Of a stretch of 64,000 nt of DNA, positions 9,931 to 19,559 are shown in pieces (position 1 is the first letter of the stretch; each line of letters starts with the position of its first letter). The notes beneath the pieces are model-generated. The model was not told where the DNA came from, searched no databases, and saw only the letters and a program-made list of their open reading frames with translations. Origin of the DNA: Clostridioides difficile CD160 (lineage in GTDB: Bacteria > Bacillota > Clostridia > Peptostreptococcales > Peptostreptococcaceae). The translations under genes were made by a program, and so were the position numbers. The stretch lies in contig NZ_AVHW01000091.1 in assembly GCF_000449425.2 (NCBI RefSeq), forward strand, positions 1-64,000, given 5' to 3'.

Positions 9931-10719
9931 ATGAATCAAAATGAGGAGCTTGAATATAAGAAAAATATTCTAAAATTAGCTCTATTTGTAGGGGAACTTA
10001 TGATAAAAAATGGAGCTGAAACATCTAGGGTTGAAGACAGTGTCCTTAGAATATGCAGGTCAAGAGGATTTTATCATGTAAATATTTTTACAACTCCTAC
10101 AGTAATAATTATTTCTGATGAAAAATTTGATGGCTTTTCATTTATGAAAACGATTCAATCAAGAGGTATAAACTTAAATAAGATTTCTTTATTAAATAGT
10201 TTTTCTCGAGAATTTGTAAGCGACAAAGAATATGATATTGATAATGCCATTGCACGACTTTATGAAATCCAAGATGTAAAACCTTATCCTTTATGGTTAT
10301 TTTACTCTTGTACAGGAATTGCATCTGCTTGTTTTGCTTGTTTGCTTGGAGGGAATTCTGTATTAAATTTTATACTTACGTTTATAATAGCAATATTTGC
10401 CGCAATTACTTATGATAAAACTATGAAGATAAGTGCAATATCTGCGTTTTCCTGTTTAGTATCTTCTTTTTTAATTGCACTTTCAGGAGTTCTGCTAGTT
10501 GAAATAGGCATTTTAAATGACCCTAAAATGCTTATAGTTGGTGCCATAATGCCACTACTCCCAGGAGTTGCTTTTATAAAAGCTATTAGAGATTTAATAT
10601 CAGGTAATTTAATATCAGGAATTTCTCGTGCTTTTGATGCAGCTATGATTATTATTGCAATTGCTTCTGGAGTTGGTTTTGTTCTTGATACATGGTATAG
10701 AATAGGAGGTCCTTTCTAA
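9931..10719 (+). CDS. Threonine/serine exporter N-terminal half (ThrE, DUF1212)
   Basis: The 262-residue protein begins with the cytoplasmic DUF1212 domain (ELMIKNGAETSRVEDSVLRI is the signature), followed by about five membrane spans from 120 onward including the LPGVAFIKAIRDLISG segment. Proteins of this family export threonine/serine or related small metabolites. Here the transporter is split into two genes; the second starts one base before this one ends. RBS GGAGGTG precedes ATG. Confidence 0.85.
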   Translation: MNQNEELEYKKNILKLALFVGELMIKNGAETSRVEDSVLRICRSRGFYHVNIFTTPTVIIISDEKFDGFSFMKTIQSRGINLNKISLLNSFSREFVSDKEYDIDNAIARLYEIQDVKPYPLWLFYSCTGIASACFACLLGGNSVLNFILTFIIAIFAAITYDKTMKISAISAFSCLVSSFLIALSGVLLVEIGILNDPKMLIVGAIMPLLPGVAFIKAIRDLISGNLISGISRAFDAAMIIIAIASGVGFVLDTWYRIGGPF

Positions 10720-11192
10720 TGACTGATATGTCAATGATTTTACATTTTTTATTTTCAGGAATTGCAACTGCTGGATTTGCTGTTTTCTTTAATGCACCAC
10801 CTTATCTACTTCTTCCAGCTGGAATAACTGGTGGAATTGGTTGGATTGTATATGTTTATTTATTTAATTTTACTACAAATGCAGTTTTTGCAGGTTTTAT
10901 AGCTGCTGCTTTAGTATCAGCATGTAGTGAAACTTTGGCTAGAAAACTAAAGCAACCAGCTATTGTATTTGTAATTCCAGGTATTCTTCCTTTAATACCA
11001 GGAATTGGATTGTACAATACAATGTTATCTTTGATTCAAAAAAATTATTCTTTGGCCATGTCAAAAGGTACAGATGCGCTGTTTCTAAGTGCCGCGATAG
11101 CACTAGGTGTATTAGTTGTAACTTCTTTTGTAAGAACATTGAATCTTTTAAAAATCAGAAAAAACTTTATTCCTTACAGAAAATCAAAATAA
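10719..11192 (+). CDS. Threonine/serine exporter C-terminal half (DUF3815)
   Basis: The 157-residue membrane protein has four to five spans and the family motif FVIPGILPLIPGIGLYNT near 90. It matches the ThrE_2/DUF3815 half of split ThrE transporters and overlaps the preceding DUF1212 gene at its stop/start, so the two are almost certainly made together and form one carrier. Confidence 0.85.
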   Translation: MTDMSMILHFLFSGIATAGFAVFFNAPPYLLLPAGITGGIGWIVYVYLFNFTTNAVFAGFIAAALVSACSETLARKLKQPAIVFVIPGILPLIPGIGLYNTMLSLIQKNYSLAMSKGTDALFLSAAIALGVLVVTSFVRTLNLLKIRKNFIPYRKSK

Positions 11193-11198
11193 AAACAT

Positions 11199-11269
11199 AA
11201 AAATAGCAATGTACTAAAAGTTTACAAATACACATCGAGTATTTATTTAAAAAGTACATTGCTATTTTT
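11199..11269. terminator. Bidirectional terminator
   Basis: A perfect 17-bp stem pairs AAAAATAGCAATGTACT (11199-11215) with 11253-11269, with A and T runs on the outside. It serves the ThrE pair on the plus strand and the RseC-like gene on the minus strand. Confidence 0.85.
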
Positions 11270-11282
11270 AATTATAATTATT

Positions 11283-11723
11283 TTAAAGGTCAATTAATAT
11301 TCTTGTTATTACTGGTATAAACTCTCTACTATCTCTGAATTTTTTGTCATTCTTCTTTAAATACAAATAACAAAGTATTGTAAGACAAATTCCAACTAGT
11401 CCACTTATGGCTTCAACACCAGATGTTATCCCTACTGCACCTAATATATAATAAGTCCCTATTGTTCCAACAAGAAGTGCTATAAGTGGTATTATATAAG
11501 CCATTACAGCTGCTTTTAATACATTCATATTATCCATACTTACTTCTACATGGTCTCCAACTTTTGCACCAATTGTGTTATCTACTTCTACTAATATTTC
11601 CTTTGACTCTGCCGAATCTGTAGTAGCACACTTTCCACAAGCAGCACAAGCTGAATGTCTTTGCATTTTTAATTTCGCAGTTCTATCATCAACAATTTCC
11701 ATAATAAATCCTTGTTGATTCAT
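11283..11723 (-). CDS. SoxR-reducing system protein RseC family
   Basis: The 146-residue protein has an N-terminal soluble part with a Cys cluster (CAACGKC near 26-32, with another Cys absent from most neighbours) and two membrane spans at about 70-115. The pattern fits RseC/MucC-type proteins that accompany Rnf or redox systems. It lies 14 bases after csoR on the same strand. The function in this organism is unknown; the Cys motif could bind metal or an Fe-S cluster. Confidence 0.75.
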   Translation of the reverse strand: MNQQGFIMEIVDDRTAKLKMQRHSACAACGKCATTDSAESKEILVEVDNTIGAKVGDHVEVSMDNMNVLKAAVMAYIIPLIALLVGTIGTYYILGAVGITSGVEAISGLVGICLTILCYLYLKKNDKKFRDSREFIPVITRILIDL

Positions 11724-11737
11724 AACTAACCGCCTCC

Positions 11738-12031
11738 TTATTTTGTAAATTTATTTATAGTATCCATAAGTTCTTTTATCATCTCTTCAGTTTGCTCACC
11801 ATCATCATGTTTGATGCTTTCTGCTACACATCCTTTTATATGGTTCTCCAATATAATCGTGCCTACTCTATTTATAGCAGACCTTATAGCAGATATTTGA
11901 ACCAATATATCAACACAATAACGTTCTTGTTCTACCATTTTTTGTATACCCTTAACTTGACCTTCTATTCTTTTTAATCTTTTTATAAGAGCTTCTCTCT
12001 CATTGTTTGGTGCTAATTTTCTTTCTTCCAT
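11738..12031 (-). CDS. csoR: CsoR-family metal-sensing repressor
   Basis: The 97-residue all-helical DUF156 protein carries the copper-type ligand set Cys39 (RYCVDIL), His64 and Cys68 (NHIKGC). This agrees with the C-H-C triad of Cu(I)-sensing CsoR rather than formaldehyde (FrmR) sensors. The N-terminal KRLKRIEGQVKGIQ helix is the family signature. CsoR releases DNA on copper binding. No copper ATPase gene is adjacent; its neighbours are an RseC-like protein and a zinc-ribbon membrane protein. A copper role is inference from the ligands. Confidence 0.85.
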   Translation of the reverse strand: MEERKLAPNNEREALIKRLKRIEGQVKGIQKMVEQERYCVDILVQISAIRSAINRVGTIILENHIKGCVAESIKHDDGEQTEEMIKELMDTINKFTK

Positions 12032-12073
12032 AAACTCACCTCATACTCTAATGATGTCTTATATAATTATGCT

Positions 12074-12475
12074 CTACTTACCAACTTGTTTAAAATATAA
12101 TACCGTTATTACTACTATAAATGCTAAAATTGATATTGCGATAGACCTACTTTGATTCTTAGTTTGTTCCATACTTAACTTTCCATTCATCTTAAACCCT
12201 GCTAATGGAAATAAAAATATAACCAATGCATCAATTCCAAGTACAATCTGGGCTGCAATAGTCCATTTACTCAAAAAACAGAATATTCCACCCACACCTA
12301 AAAGAACCTCTAATATATTTATAAACTTATACGTAGGTTTTTTTGCTATATATTCTTCAATTTTTTCCTTACATTCTGCACGACATGGATATATATTTGT
12401 ATTGTCATCATATTGTATAGCTAATTTATTATTTGGCGACTTTATATCCCTATTACAGTAAAGACATTTTTTCAT
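12074..12475 (-). CDS. Zinc-ribbon membrane protein, unknown function
   Basis: The 133-residue protein opens with paired cysteines (CLYCNRD, then PCRAEC about 30 residues on) that look like a zinc ribbon. Three predicted membrane helices follow at about 50-66, 72-92 and 108-128. It precedes csoR on the same strand with a 42-base gap. I do not recognise the family. Confidence 0.6.
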   Translation of the reverse strand: MKKCLYCNRDIKSPNNKLAIQYDDNTNIYPCRAECKEKIEEYIAKKPTYKFINILEVLLGVGGIFCFLSKWTIAAQIVLGIDALVIFLFPLAGFKMNGKLSMEQTKNQSRSIAISILAFIVVITVLYFKQVGK

Positions 12476-12708
12476 GTTATATTCTCCTCTAGTATTCCTC
12501 TTTAAAAATTTTGCCTAAATTATTATATGCTTTAATACTATTATACCAAATAGATACAAAAAACAAAAATAAAAGGAACAATTTTAGCGATTTCTTTTAT
12601 TTCAATGTGTAATATAATAAATTTATAATAACAATTAAACAAAATTATTTATATCTAGTTTAATTGTTATATAATCTAAAATAAGTCAAATTTGTATGAG
12701 AGGTTAAA

Positions 12709-14811
12709 ATGGAACAAATGGAATTAGCTATTGTAAGTTTGAAAAAAGATGCTGGAGAAATTTATGAAGACCAAATAAGACAATTTTTAGGTGACAATAT
12801 AAAAATAAATTTATACTCATTTGAAGAAGGAAATTTAAAATTTTTCAAAGAAAATTTGATACTTCTATCTGCTTATTTAAAGTATGATGAGATAGTAAAA
12901 TTGTCTCATTATGATGCTCAAATTATTGTACCTAAGTTAACATTTGAAAAGAACAGTATAGATATGATATCAAAATTAGAAAAAGATAAAACTATTTATG
13001 TATATAATCTAAGTAAGGATATGGCAATAGAGACAATATCTTTAATACATAGATTAGGAATAGACAATATCAATGTCCTACCTTGCTATCCAGAGATAGA
13101 GTTTACCCCTACAGATGCTATAATTCTAACTCCTGGTGAAAAAATCTTACCTAAAATTAAAAATTGTGAAGTCATAGACTTAAAGTATAGAATAATAGAT
13201 TTAAGTTGTATTGTTGAAATTGCTACAAAAACTAAGTTAAAACATCTAATAAAAGATGACTTAATAAAAAAATATGTGGAGAAGATAATTCCTACAAGCT
13301 ATAGTACAGGTGAATTATTATTAGATGCAAATAAATTTGAAAGACAATTTGATTTATTATTATCCATAATTGATGATGGAATCATATGTACTAATAATGA
13401 TGGGATAATTCAATTCTACAATCATATGGCTAGAAAAATTTTATCTATAAATGCAAATGAAATGATTTATGCATTTGTTGGTGATTGCATAAAAGAAATC
13501 AATTTCCAAAATATATTAAGCAATAAAGCTCCATTTTATGAAAAGTTAATTAAAATAAACCATGTCGATATAAATTTAGAAATTAAACATATACAATTAA
13601 ATGTATTTGATGGATTTATATTAAAAATGACCAAATTCTCACAACTAGAAAAAAAGCAAGCTAAGCTAAGAGCGCAGTTAGTCAATTCTGGCAATATTAG
13701 TAAATATACATTTGATGATATATTAGGTTCCAGTATACAAACCATTAATACAAAAAAAATTGCCAATAATATGGCCCAATCAAACTCCTCTATTTTAATA
13801 ATTGGTGAAAGTGGTACTGGTAAGGAATTATTTGCTCAATCAATTCATAGTGCCTCTCGAAGAAAAGATGGACCTTTTGTAGCGGTAAATTGCAGTACTT
13901 TTCAAGAAAATTTATTGCAAAGCGAACTATTTGGCTATGATGAAGGTGCTTTTACTGGTGCTAAAAAAGGTGGGAAAATGGGTTTATTTGAATTGGCTAA
14001 TAATGGAACAATATTTTTAGATGAAATTGGAGAAATGGATTTAAATTCACAATCCAAATTACTTAGAGTTATACAAGAAAAACAAGTAAGACGTATTGGC
14101 TCTAATAATGTCATTGATATTGATGTAAGAATAATTGCAGCTACTAATAGAAATTTAAAAGAACTTGTATCTAAAGATATGTTTAGAAGAGATTTATATT
14201 TTAGATTAAACGTTCTTCCTCTTAAAATACACCCTCTTAGAGAAAGACCTGTTGATATATTTGAGATTTTTAACTCTCTAAAATACGATATTCCATGCAA
14301 TTTTATTCTAAGTGAAGAAGTAAAAGAAATCTTCAAAGTGTATAGGTGGGAAGGAAATGTGAGAGAATTAAGAAACTTAGGAGAATACTTCTGCTACTTA
14401 GGAAAAGATGTTATAGAGATATGTGATTTACCTGAATACATATTGGATACTATAGATTCAAATTATAGCAGAAATGTCTGTAATAAAGTAACCGATAAAA
14501 TAGGAAAGCATCAACTAAACATTAACAAAGATAAAAACTCACTAAAACATGATTATAATTTTAAAAGACCTTTAGATGAATACTTATTTATATTGGATAA
14601 TTTAAAAAAGGCTTATAATTTAAAAGAAAGAATTGGCAGAAAAAGTCTATACAAAATAGCTTTAGATGAAAATAGATTTTTGACAGAGCAACAGATTAGA
14701 AATATACTTTTAGAATTACAAGACTTTGGACTTGTAAACATACTGGTTGGTCGTGGTGGTTCAGTTATAACATCAAAAGGATTTGAATTTCTAAAAAATA
14801 TAAATGAATAG
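12709..14811 (+). CDS. Sigma-54-dependent activator (PrpR_N-like sensor, PAS, AAA+)
   Basis: The 700-residue protein has an N-terminal PrpR_N-like sensory region (1-190), a PAS-like segment (about 215-310), an AAA+ domain with Walker A GESGTGKE (about 365), DEGAFTGAKKGG (about 413, the sigma-54 contact loop) and FLDEIGEMD Walker B. The C-terminal region (about 620-700) looks like a winged helix and not the usual Fis-type HTH. It activates RNA polymerase-sigma54 by ATP hydrolysis. A canonical -24/-12 promoter lies 187 bases downstream before the malY-like operon, the obvious target. Confidence 0.88.
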   Translation: MEQMELAIVSLKKDAGEIYEDQIRQFLGDNIKINLYSFEEGNLKFFKENLILLSAYLKYDEIVKLSHYDAQIIVPKLTFEKNSIDMISKLEKDKTIYVYNLSKDMAIETISLIHRLGIDNINVLPCYPEIEFTPTDAIILTPGEKILPKIKNCEVIDLKYRIIDLSCIVEIATKTKLKHLIKDDLIKKYVEKIIPTSYSTGELLLDANKFERQFDLLLSIIDDGIICTNNDGIIQFYNHMARKILSINANEMIYAFVGDCIKEINFQNILSNKAPFYEKLIKINHVDINLEIKHIQLNVFDGFILKMTKFSQLEKKQAKLRAQLVNSGNISKYTFDDILGSSIQTINTKKIANNMAQSNSSILIIGESGTGKELFAQSIHSASRRKDGPFVAVNCSTFQENLLQSELFGYDEGAFTGAKKGGKMGLFELANNGTIFLDEIGEMDLNSQSKLLRVIQEKQVRRIGSNNVIDIDVRIIAATNRNLKELVSKDMFRRDLYFRLNVLPLKIHPLRERPVDIFEIFNSLKYDIPCNFILSEEVKEIFKVYRWEGNVRELRNLGEYFCYLGKDVIEICDLPEYILDTIDSNYSRNVCNKVTDKIGKHQLNINKDKNSLKHDYNFKRPLDEYLFILDNLKKAYNLKERIGRKSLYKIALDENRFLTEQQIRNILLELQDFGLVNILVGRGGSVITSKGFEFLKNINE

Positions 14812-14855
14812 GTCTAATAAGTTAAACAGTTAAACCACTTAAACCTATTCATTTA
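14801..14855 (+). terminator. Stem-loop at the end of the sigma-54 activator gene
   Basis: A perfect 13-bp stem (TAAATGAATAGGT, 14801-14813, with 14843-14855) starts inside the last codons and is followed by TATTTT. Its loop holds two AGTTAA units like the half-sites at 14964-14978, so it may double as part of an activator-binding region. Confidence 0.55.
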
Positions 14856-14963
14856 TATTTTCATACATATGAAACCTTATTAGAAATAACCTTTTCCACA
14901 AATCTCTAAATATAATTAATATTTTTAGCTACCTTACACTTTGAAATCACTTAATATCACATA

Positions 14964-15014
14964 TTAACTTATAGTTAAATACTTTTTATTATATATCTTG
15001 GCATGTTGTTTGCT
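14964..15014 (+). promoter_or_regulatory. Sigma-54 promoter with upstream palindrome
   Basis: TTGGCATGTTGTTTGCT at 14998-15014 has GG (15000-15001) and GC (15012-15013) exactly 12 bases apart, the -24/-12 signature. Upstream, TTAACT-TAT-AGTTAA (14964-14978) is an inverted repeat suitable as an activator site, centred 29 bases before the -24 GG. The promoter faces the malY-like gene. Confidence 0.85.
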
Positions 15015-15058
15015 TAATATTATTAACATAAATTTAAAAATTACTGGAGGTTTTTACA

Positions 15059-16225
15059 ATGAATTATAATTTTAATGAAATTGTTGATAGGAGCAATAAT
15101 TTTTCGTCTAAATGGTCAGAGATGGATAAAAAGTATGGAAGCAATGATTTACTTCCTATGTGGGTAGCTGATATGGATTTTAAAGCTGCTCCTTGCATAA
15201 TTGATGCTTTAAAAAATAGACTAGAACAAGAGATTTATGGTTACACAACAAGACCAGATTCTTACAATGAATCTATAGTAAATTGGCTAGATAAAAGACA
15301 TAATTGGAAAATAAAAAGTGAATGGTTAGTTTATAGCCCAGGTGTTATACCAGCCATAAGTCTTTTAATAAATGAACTTACAAAAGAAAACGATAAAATA
15401 ATGATACAGGAGCCAGTTTATAGTCCTTTTAATAGTGTTGTAAAAAATAACAATAGAGAACTAATTATAAGCCCATTACAAAAATTAGAAGATGGAAATT
15501 ATGTAATGAATTATGAAGACATTGAGAGAAATATTAAAGATGTAAAATTATTCATACTTTGTAATCCTCATAATCCAGTTGGTAGAGTATGGACAAAGAA
15601 AGAATTAAAGAAATTAGGAGATATTTGCCTTAAACATAATGTAAAAGTAATATCTGATGAAATACATAGTGATATCATATTAAAAAAACATAAACATATC
15701 CCTATGGCATCTATTTCTAAAGAATATGAAAAAAATACGATTACTTGTATGGCTCCAACAAAAACTTTTAATATAGCTGGGCTTCAATCATCTTATGTGA
15801 TACTACCTGATAAAAAAGACTATAAATCATTAGATGATGCTTTTACTAGAATTGATATAAAAAGAAATAACTGCTTTAGCTTAGTTGCAACAGAGGCTTC
15901 ATATAATAATGGTGAACCTTGGTTAGAATCATTCTTGGAATATTTAGAATCTAATGTAGATTTTGCTATAAACTATATACATGAAAATATGCCAAAACTT
16001 AAAGTTAGAAAACCAGAAGGTACTTATTTATTATGGGTAGACTTTAGTGAACTTGGATTAAGTGATGATGAGCTAGAAAATATACTTGTAAATAAAGGCA
16101 AAGTTGCTTTAAATCAAGGAAACAGCTTTGGTATTGGAGGCAGTCAACATCAAAGAATAAACTTAGCATGTCCACAAAGTATGCTTGAAGAAGCTCTTAC
16201 AAGAATAAAAAATGCAATTAACTAA
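15059..16225 (+). CDS. MalY/PatB-type PLP aminotransferase or C-S beta-lyase
   Basis: The 388-residue fold-type I PLP protein starts with the family signature LPMWVADMDFKAAP. It has PHNPVGRVW (about 176), SDEIHSDI (about 199) and the PLP-binding lysine in APTKTFNIAGLQSS (about 235). MalY/PatB enzymes cleave cystathionine and related C-S bonds; some act as aminotransferases. It is the first gene of a sigma-54-controlled operon with a NhaC-type antiporter and a small membrane protein. RBS GGAGG lies 8 bases before ATG. The substrate is not evident. Confidence 0.85.
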   Translation: MNYNFNEIVDRSNNFSSKWSEMDKKYGSNDLLPMWVADMDFKAAPCIIDALKNRLEQEIYGYTTRPDSYNESIVNWLDKRHNWKIKSEWLVYSPGVIPAISLLINELTKENDKIMIQEPVYSPFNSVVKNNNRELIISPLQKLEDGNYVMNYEDIERNIKDVKLFILCNPHNPVGRVWTKKELKKLGDICLKHNVKVISDEIHSDIILKKHKHIPMASISKEYEKNTITCMAPTKTFNIAGLQSSYVILPDKKDYKSLDDAFTRIDIKRNNCFSLVATEASYNNGEPWLESFLEYLESNVDFAINYIHENMPKLKVRKPEGTYLLWVDFSELGLSDDELENILVNKGKVALNQGNSFGIGGSQHQRINLACPQSMLEEALTRIKNAIN

Positions 16226-16249
16226 AAAGATTTAAGGAGAATTTTCACT

Positions 16250-17692
16250 ATGAAAATAGATACAGAAAGAAAAAGACCTTCATTTAGAAATTCCTTGTTA
16301 GTAATGCTTGCAATAATAGCTTTAACATCAGTTGGCATAGTTGTATTTAATGCTTCTATAACTACAATGTTTTTACTTTCATGGCTTATAGTAGTTCCTG
16401 CAGCTATGAAACTTGGTTATACTAATGATGAAATAGAAGCCTTTGGATTTGAAGTTGGTAAGGATGCATTTCAGTCAAATTTGATTATACTTTCTGTTGG
16501 CGTACTAATAGCAGCTTGGATAGCTGCTGGTACGATACCAACAGTAGTGTATAGTGGTCTAACAATAATAACCCCTAAATATTTTTTACTTACAACATTA
16601 ATAGTCTGCTCACTTACTTCTGTCGCTACTGGTACATCTTGGGGAACTCTTGGAACTTCTGGTATAGCAATGATGAGTATTGGTACTAGCATGGGTATTC
16701 CTCTTGGCTTAACAGCTGGTGCAGTGATTTCTGGTGCTTTCTTTGGAGATAAAATGTCTCCCCTATCAGATTCTACAAACTTAGCTGCAGCAGTTTGTAA
16801 GACAGATGTGATTACACACATGAAACACATGATTTACACAACAGGACCTGCATATGTAATATGTATAGTTCTATATACAGTAATTGGATTAAAATATTCA
16901 AATAACACTATCGACTATGTTCAAATAAACCAAATTAAGGATGTATTAAATTCAAACTTTCATATTGGTTTAGTAGCAATGATTCCAATAATATTTTTAT
17001 TATTACTTTTATTGTTGCAAAAACCTCCTATTATATCTATACTAAGTTCAGCTGTAATGGGACTTATTATAGCTGTATTTCAAGAAGGAGAAAAAATAGG
17101 TGATATTTTAAATTATATGTTATCAGGTTTTACTATAGATACTGGATTTGTTTATGCTGACAAACTATTAAATCGTGGAGGAATAATGAGTATGGCTGAA
17201 ACCGTTTTACTAGTATTTGTAGTTTTCGTTATTGCTGGTATTCTCCAAAAAACTGGTTTCTTAGAGGTACTACTTCAACCTATGATAACTAAAATAGGAA
17301 ATTCTAGAACCAAATTAGTTGGGTCTACTTTTATAGTAAGCTACTTTGCAAATGCATTTAGTTCGTCAATGATGTTTACTTCAGTGTTTGTTGGAACTTT
17401 AATGTCTCCAATATACAAAGAATTTAGATTAAAGCCACAGAATCTATCTAGAATTATAGAAGATACAGCCACACTTGGTGGACCACTAATACCATGGAAT
17501 TCAAATGCTGTTTTCTGTGCTCAAACTCTTGGTGTGAGTCCACTGGAATTTATACCATATTGTTTCTTAAGTTGGATTACTCCTATAATTTCATTTATTT
17601 ATGGTGTAACTGGTTTTACTATGCTTACATATACAGATGATGAAATTGAAGAGTTAGAGATATTTGACACTGTTCAGAGAAGAGTTGATTAA
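16250..17692 (+). CDS. NhaC-family Na+/H+ or amine antiporter
   Basis: The 480-residue protein has about 11-12 membrane helices and typical NhaC segments (TSVATGTSWGTLGTSGIAMM near 125; FGDKMSPLSDSTNLAAA near 165; LGGPLIPWNSNAVF near 405). The family includes Na+/H+ antiporters and precursor/product exchangers such as malate/lactate. Lying 24 bases after a PLP lyase under the same sigma-54 promoter, it more likely exchanges an amino acid substrate or product than serves general pH homeostasis; that is inference. Confidence 0.85.
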   Translation: MKIDTERKRPSFRNSLLVMLAIIALTSVGIVVFNASITTMFLLSWLIVVPAAMKLGYTNDEIEAFGFEVGKDAFQSNLIILSVGVLIAAWIAAGTIPTVVYSGLTIITPKYFLLTTLIVCSLTSVATGTSWGTLGTSGIAMMSIGTSMGIPLGLTAGAVISGAFFGDKMSPLSDSTNLAAAVCKTDVITHMKHMIYTTGPAYVICIVLYTVIGLKYSNNTIDYVQINQIKDVLNSNFHIGLVAMIPIIFLLLLLLLQKPPIISILSSAVMGLIIAVFQEGEKIGDILNYMLSGFTIDTGFVYADKLLNRGGIMSMAETVLLVFVVFVIAGILQKTGFLEVLLQPMITKIGNSRTKLVGSTFIVSYFANAFSSSMMFTSVFVGTLMSPIYKEFRLKPQNLSRIIEDTATLGGPLIPWNSNAVFCAQTLGVSPLEFIPYCFLSWITPIISFIYGVTGFTMLTYTDDEIEELEIFDTVQRRVD

Positions 17693-17694
17693 GT

Positions 17695-17964
17695 ATGAAA
17701 TTTGAATACTACTACTTAATTCAGGACATTACAGGTATATTATTGGCATTTGTAGGACTTAGAATGTCCATCCTAGGATTTAGAATACTTTCTATAAAAG
17801 GACTTTCTATAAGTACACTTTTAATTCTAATTAAATATTGCTTATTTGCTATAGCAGGATTGAATTTATTAATATCTAACTTTGGAATTATTCACTGGAT
17901 TTTGAGTTTTTGTATGATAGTAATATCCATAATAATAAACCCTAGAATTAAGGTATCAAAATAG
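17695..17964 (+). CDS. Small membrane protein, unknown
   Basis: The 89-residue protein has three hydrophobic helices (about 8-28, 38-62 and 66-82) and a short basic tail. It begins 2 bases after the NhaC stop, so it is part of the operon. I do not recognise a family. It may be an accessory subunit of the antiporter. Confidence 0.65.
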   Translation: MKFEYYYLIQDITGILLAFVGLRMSILGFRILSIKGLSISTLLILIKYCLFAIAGLNLLISNFGIIHWILSFCMIVISIIINPRIKVSK

Positions 17965-18000
17965 AAATAACCATCAAACTCAAAGTTTTATAAAAAAGGA

Positions 18001-18046
18001 AGTGTCTCAAAATGAACTTTTTAGTTCATGAGGCGCTCTTTTTTGT
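18001..18046 (+). terminator. Terminator of the malY-nhaC operon
   Basis: AGTGTCTC pairs with GAGGCGCT (two G-U pairs), extended by ATGAAC/GTTCAT, and is followed by CTTTTTTG. It lies 37 bases past the small membrane protein gene. Confidence 0.75.
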
Positions 18047-18084
18047 ATGAAATCATATATATTTTCATCATTTCAACAATGAAA

Positions 18085-18117
18085 AGAGGCTCATCTCTAT
18101 TTTGAGATAGCCCCTTT
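18085..18117 (-). terminator. Terminator of cwp14
   Basis: On the minus strand GGGGCTATCTC pairs with GAGATGAGCCTC with one bulge, and a TTTTC tract follows. It sits shortly after the cwp14 stop. Confidence 0.65.
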
Positions 18118-18132
18118 AATCATTACTTATAA

Positions 18133-19559
18133 TTAAATAACTGGTGTATCAGATAAGTAATCATTACTTACATAACCATATCCACCACTATATTTTATTT
18201 TTACCCATCCAGTAGCAAACATTTCTATTGTTTCTACTTTGCTACCATATGGAAGATGTCCTATTTTTTCATCTTCTGTACTTGGCCCTTTTCTAACATT
18301 TAGACCATCTTTTTCTTTTACATACTTTATTTTTACATTTTCATTACTACTATCAGGCTTATTATTTGTCAAATAAGACCCACTAACATATCCAATATCT
18401 TCATTGTATTTTATTTTTACCCATCCAGTTTTTAACACTTCTAAAACTTCTACTTCATCACCATTATTTAGATATCCTATGACAGAAGCTTCTATTGTAG
18501 CATCACTTCTTATATTTACCTTATCCGTGTTAGTTACATACATTACTTTCTTATCAGTATTATTTGCCTGTAAATCTTTTAATTCTTTAAATGCACTTTC
18601 ATTTCCGCCACTGCCAACTTGAGTTATAGAAGTAGCACTTTTATTAGAAAATACACTCTTTTGTGTTATACTTAATTGTTCTCCTACTATGAGTACAGGA
18701 GATCTTCTTTTGATGCTAGTACTCCTACTGCTAGAGCATCTATAAGTTGATTTTGCTTTTTCATTCCATCTTTGGCTACAAATACATTATTTAATTTATT
18801 AGACGTATAAAACTTTTCTATTACTTTAGCATTAGTTTCATTTCTATCTGCTCCACCTATTCTTTCTGAATTAGGCAAACTTTGTTTTATTTTATCTGAT
18901 ACAGCATTAGTAGACCCTATTATGTATGATTTACTTATATTCTTAGATTCTATAAAATCTTTAAAGCTAGATATTCCAGATGCATCAGACACTGGAAGTA
19001 TAACCATTCCATTAGTAGCTGCTACAGAAGCTATACTAACTGCGTCTGCAAGACCTGTATATCCATTTACTACAGCTATTTCTGATATATCTTTTAATCC
19101 TTCTATTTTTTTAGCTATACTCAAGGCTGTTTGGTATCTATCACTACCACCAACTCTATCAGTAGTTAAACTATTGGATTCTAACTGTTTTTGTACATCA
19201 TTTGATACAGAGCTAGATAGTCCAATTATATAAACTTTTTTAACTCCTAATCTTTTTAATTCTTTCTCAGTTTGTGAATTTAGATTATTTTTTTCTGTCA
19301 ATAATATAGGAGCATTTTTTAATTTAGCAAATGGTGTTACAGCCAATGCATCTACAATAGATTCACTATTTACAATTACAGCCTCATTTGCACTACTCCA
19401 TCCTTTTTTGCTTACCTCAACAGCAGTTTGGTATCTATCCTGACCTACTAAAGTATTCTCCACTGCTGTTCTGCTTATTTCATTTGCATGTGCTACTGGT
19501 GATAGACTTAAAACTAGAGATAAACACAATATTGATGATATTGATTTAGTTAACTTCAT
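18133..19559 (-). pseudogene. cwp14: Cell wall protein Cwp14, broken by a -1 frameshift
   Basis: The start is the ATG at 19559 after AGGGGGAA, followed by a signal peptide ending near SPVAHA. Three CWB2 cell-wall-anchoring repeats (each with a GxDRYxTA-type start) follow, as in S-layer-associated Cwp proteins that bind anionic polymer PSII. At 18708-18711 the A4 run (minus strand) breaks the frame: translation stops at 18687 after SKEDLLYS. Adding one A restores SKRRSPVLIVGEQ and continues without a stop through a linker into two bacterial SH3 domains ending at 18133. As it stands, the SH3 domains are lost. Either a real mutation or a sequencing error is possible. Confidence 0.85.
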
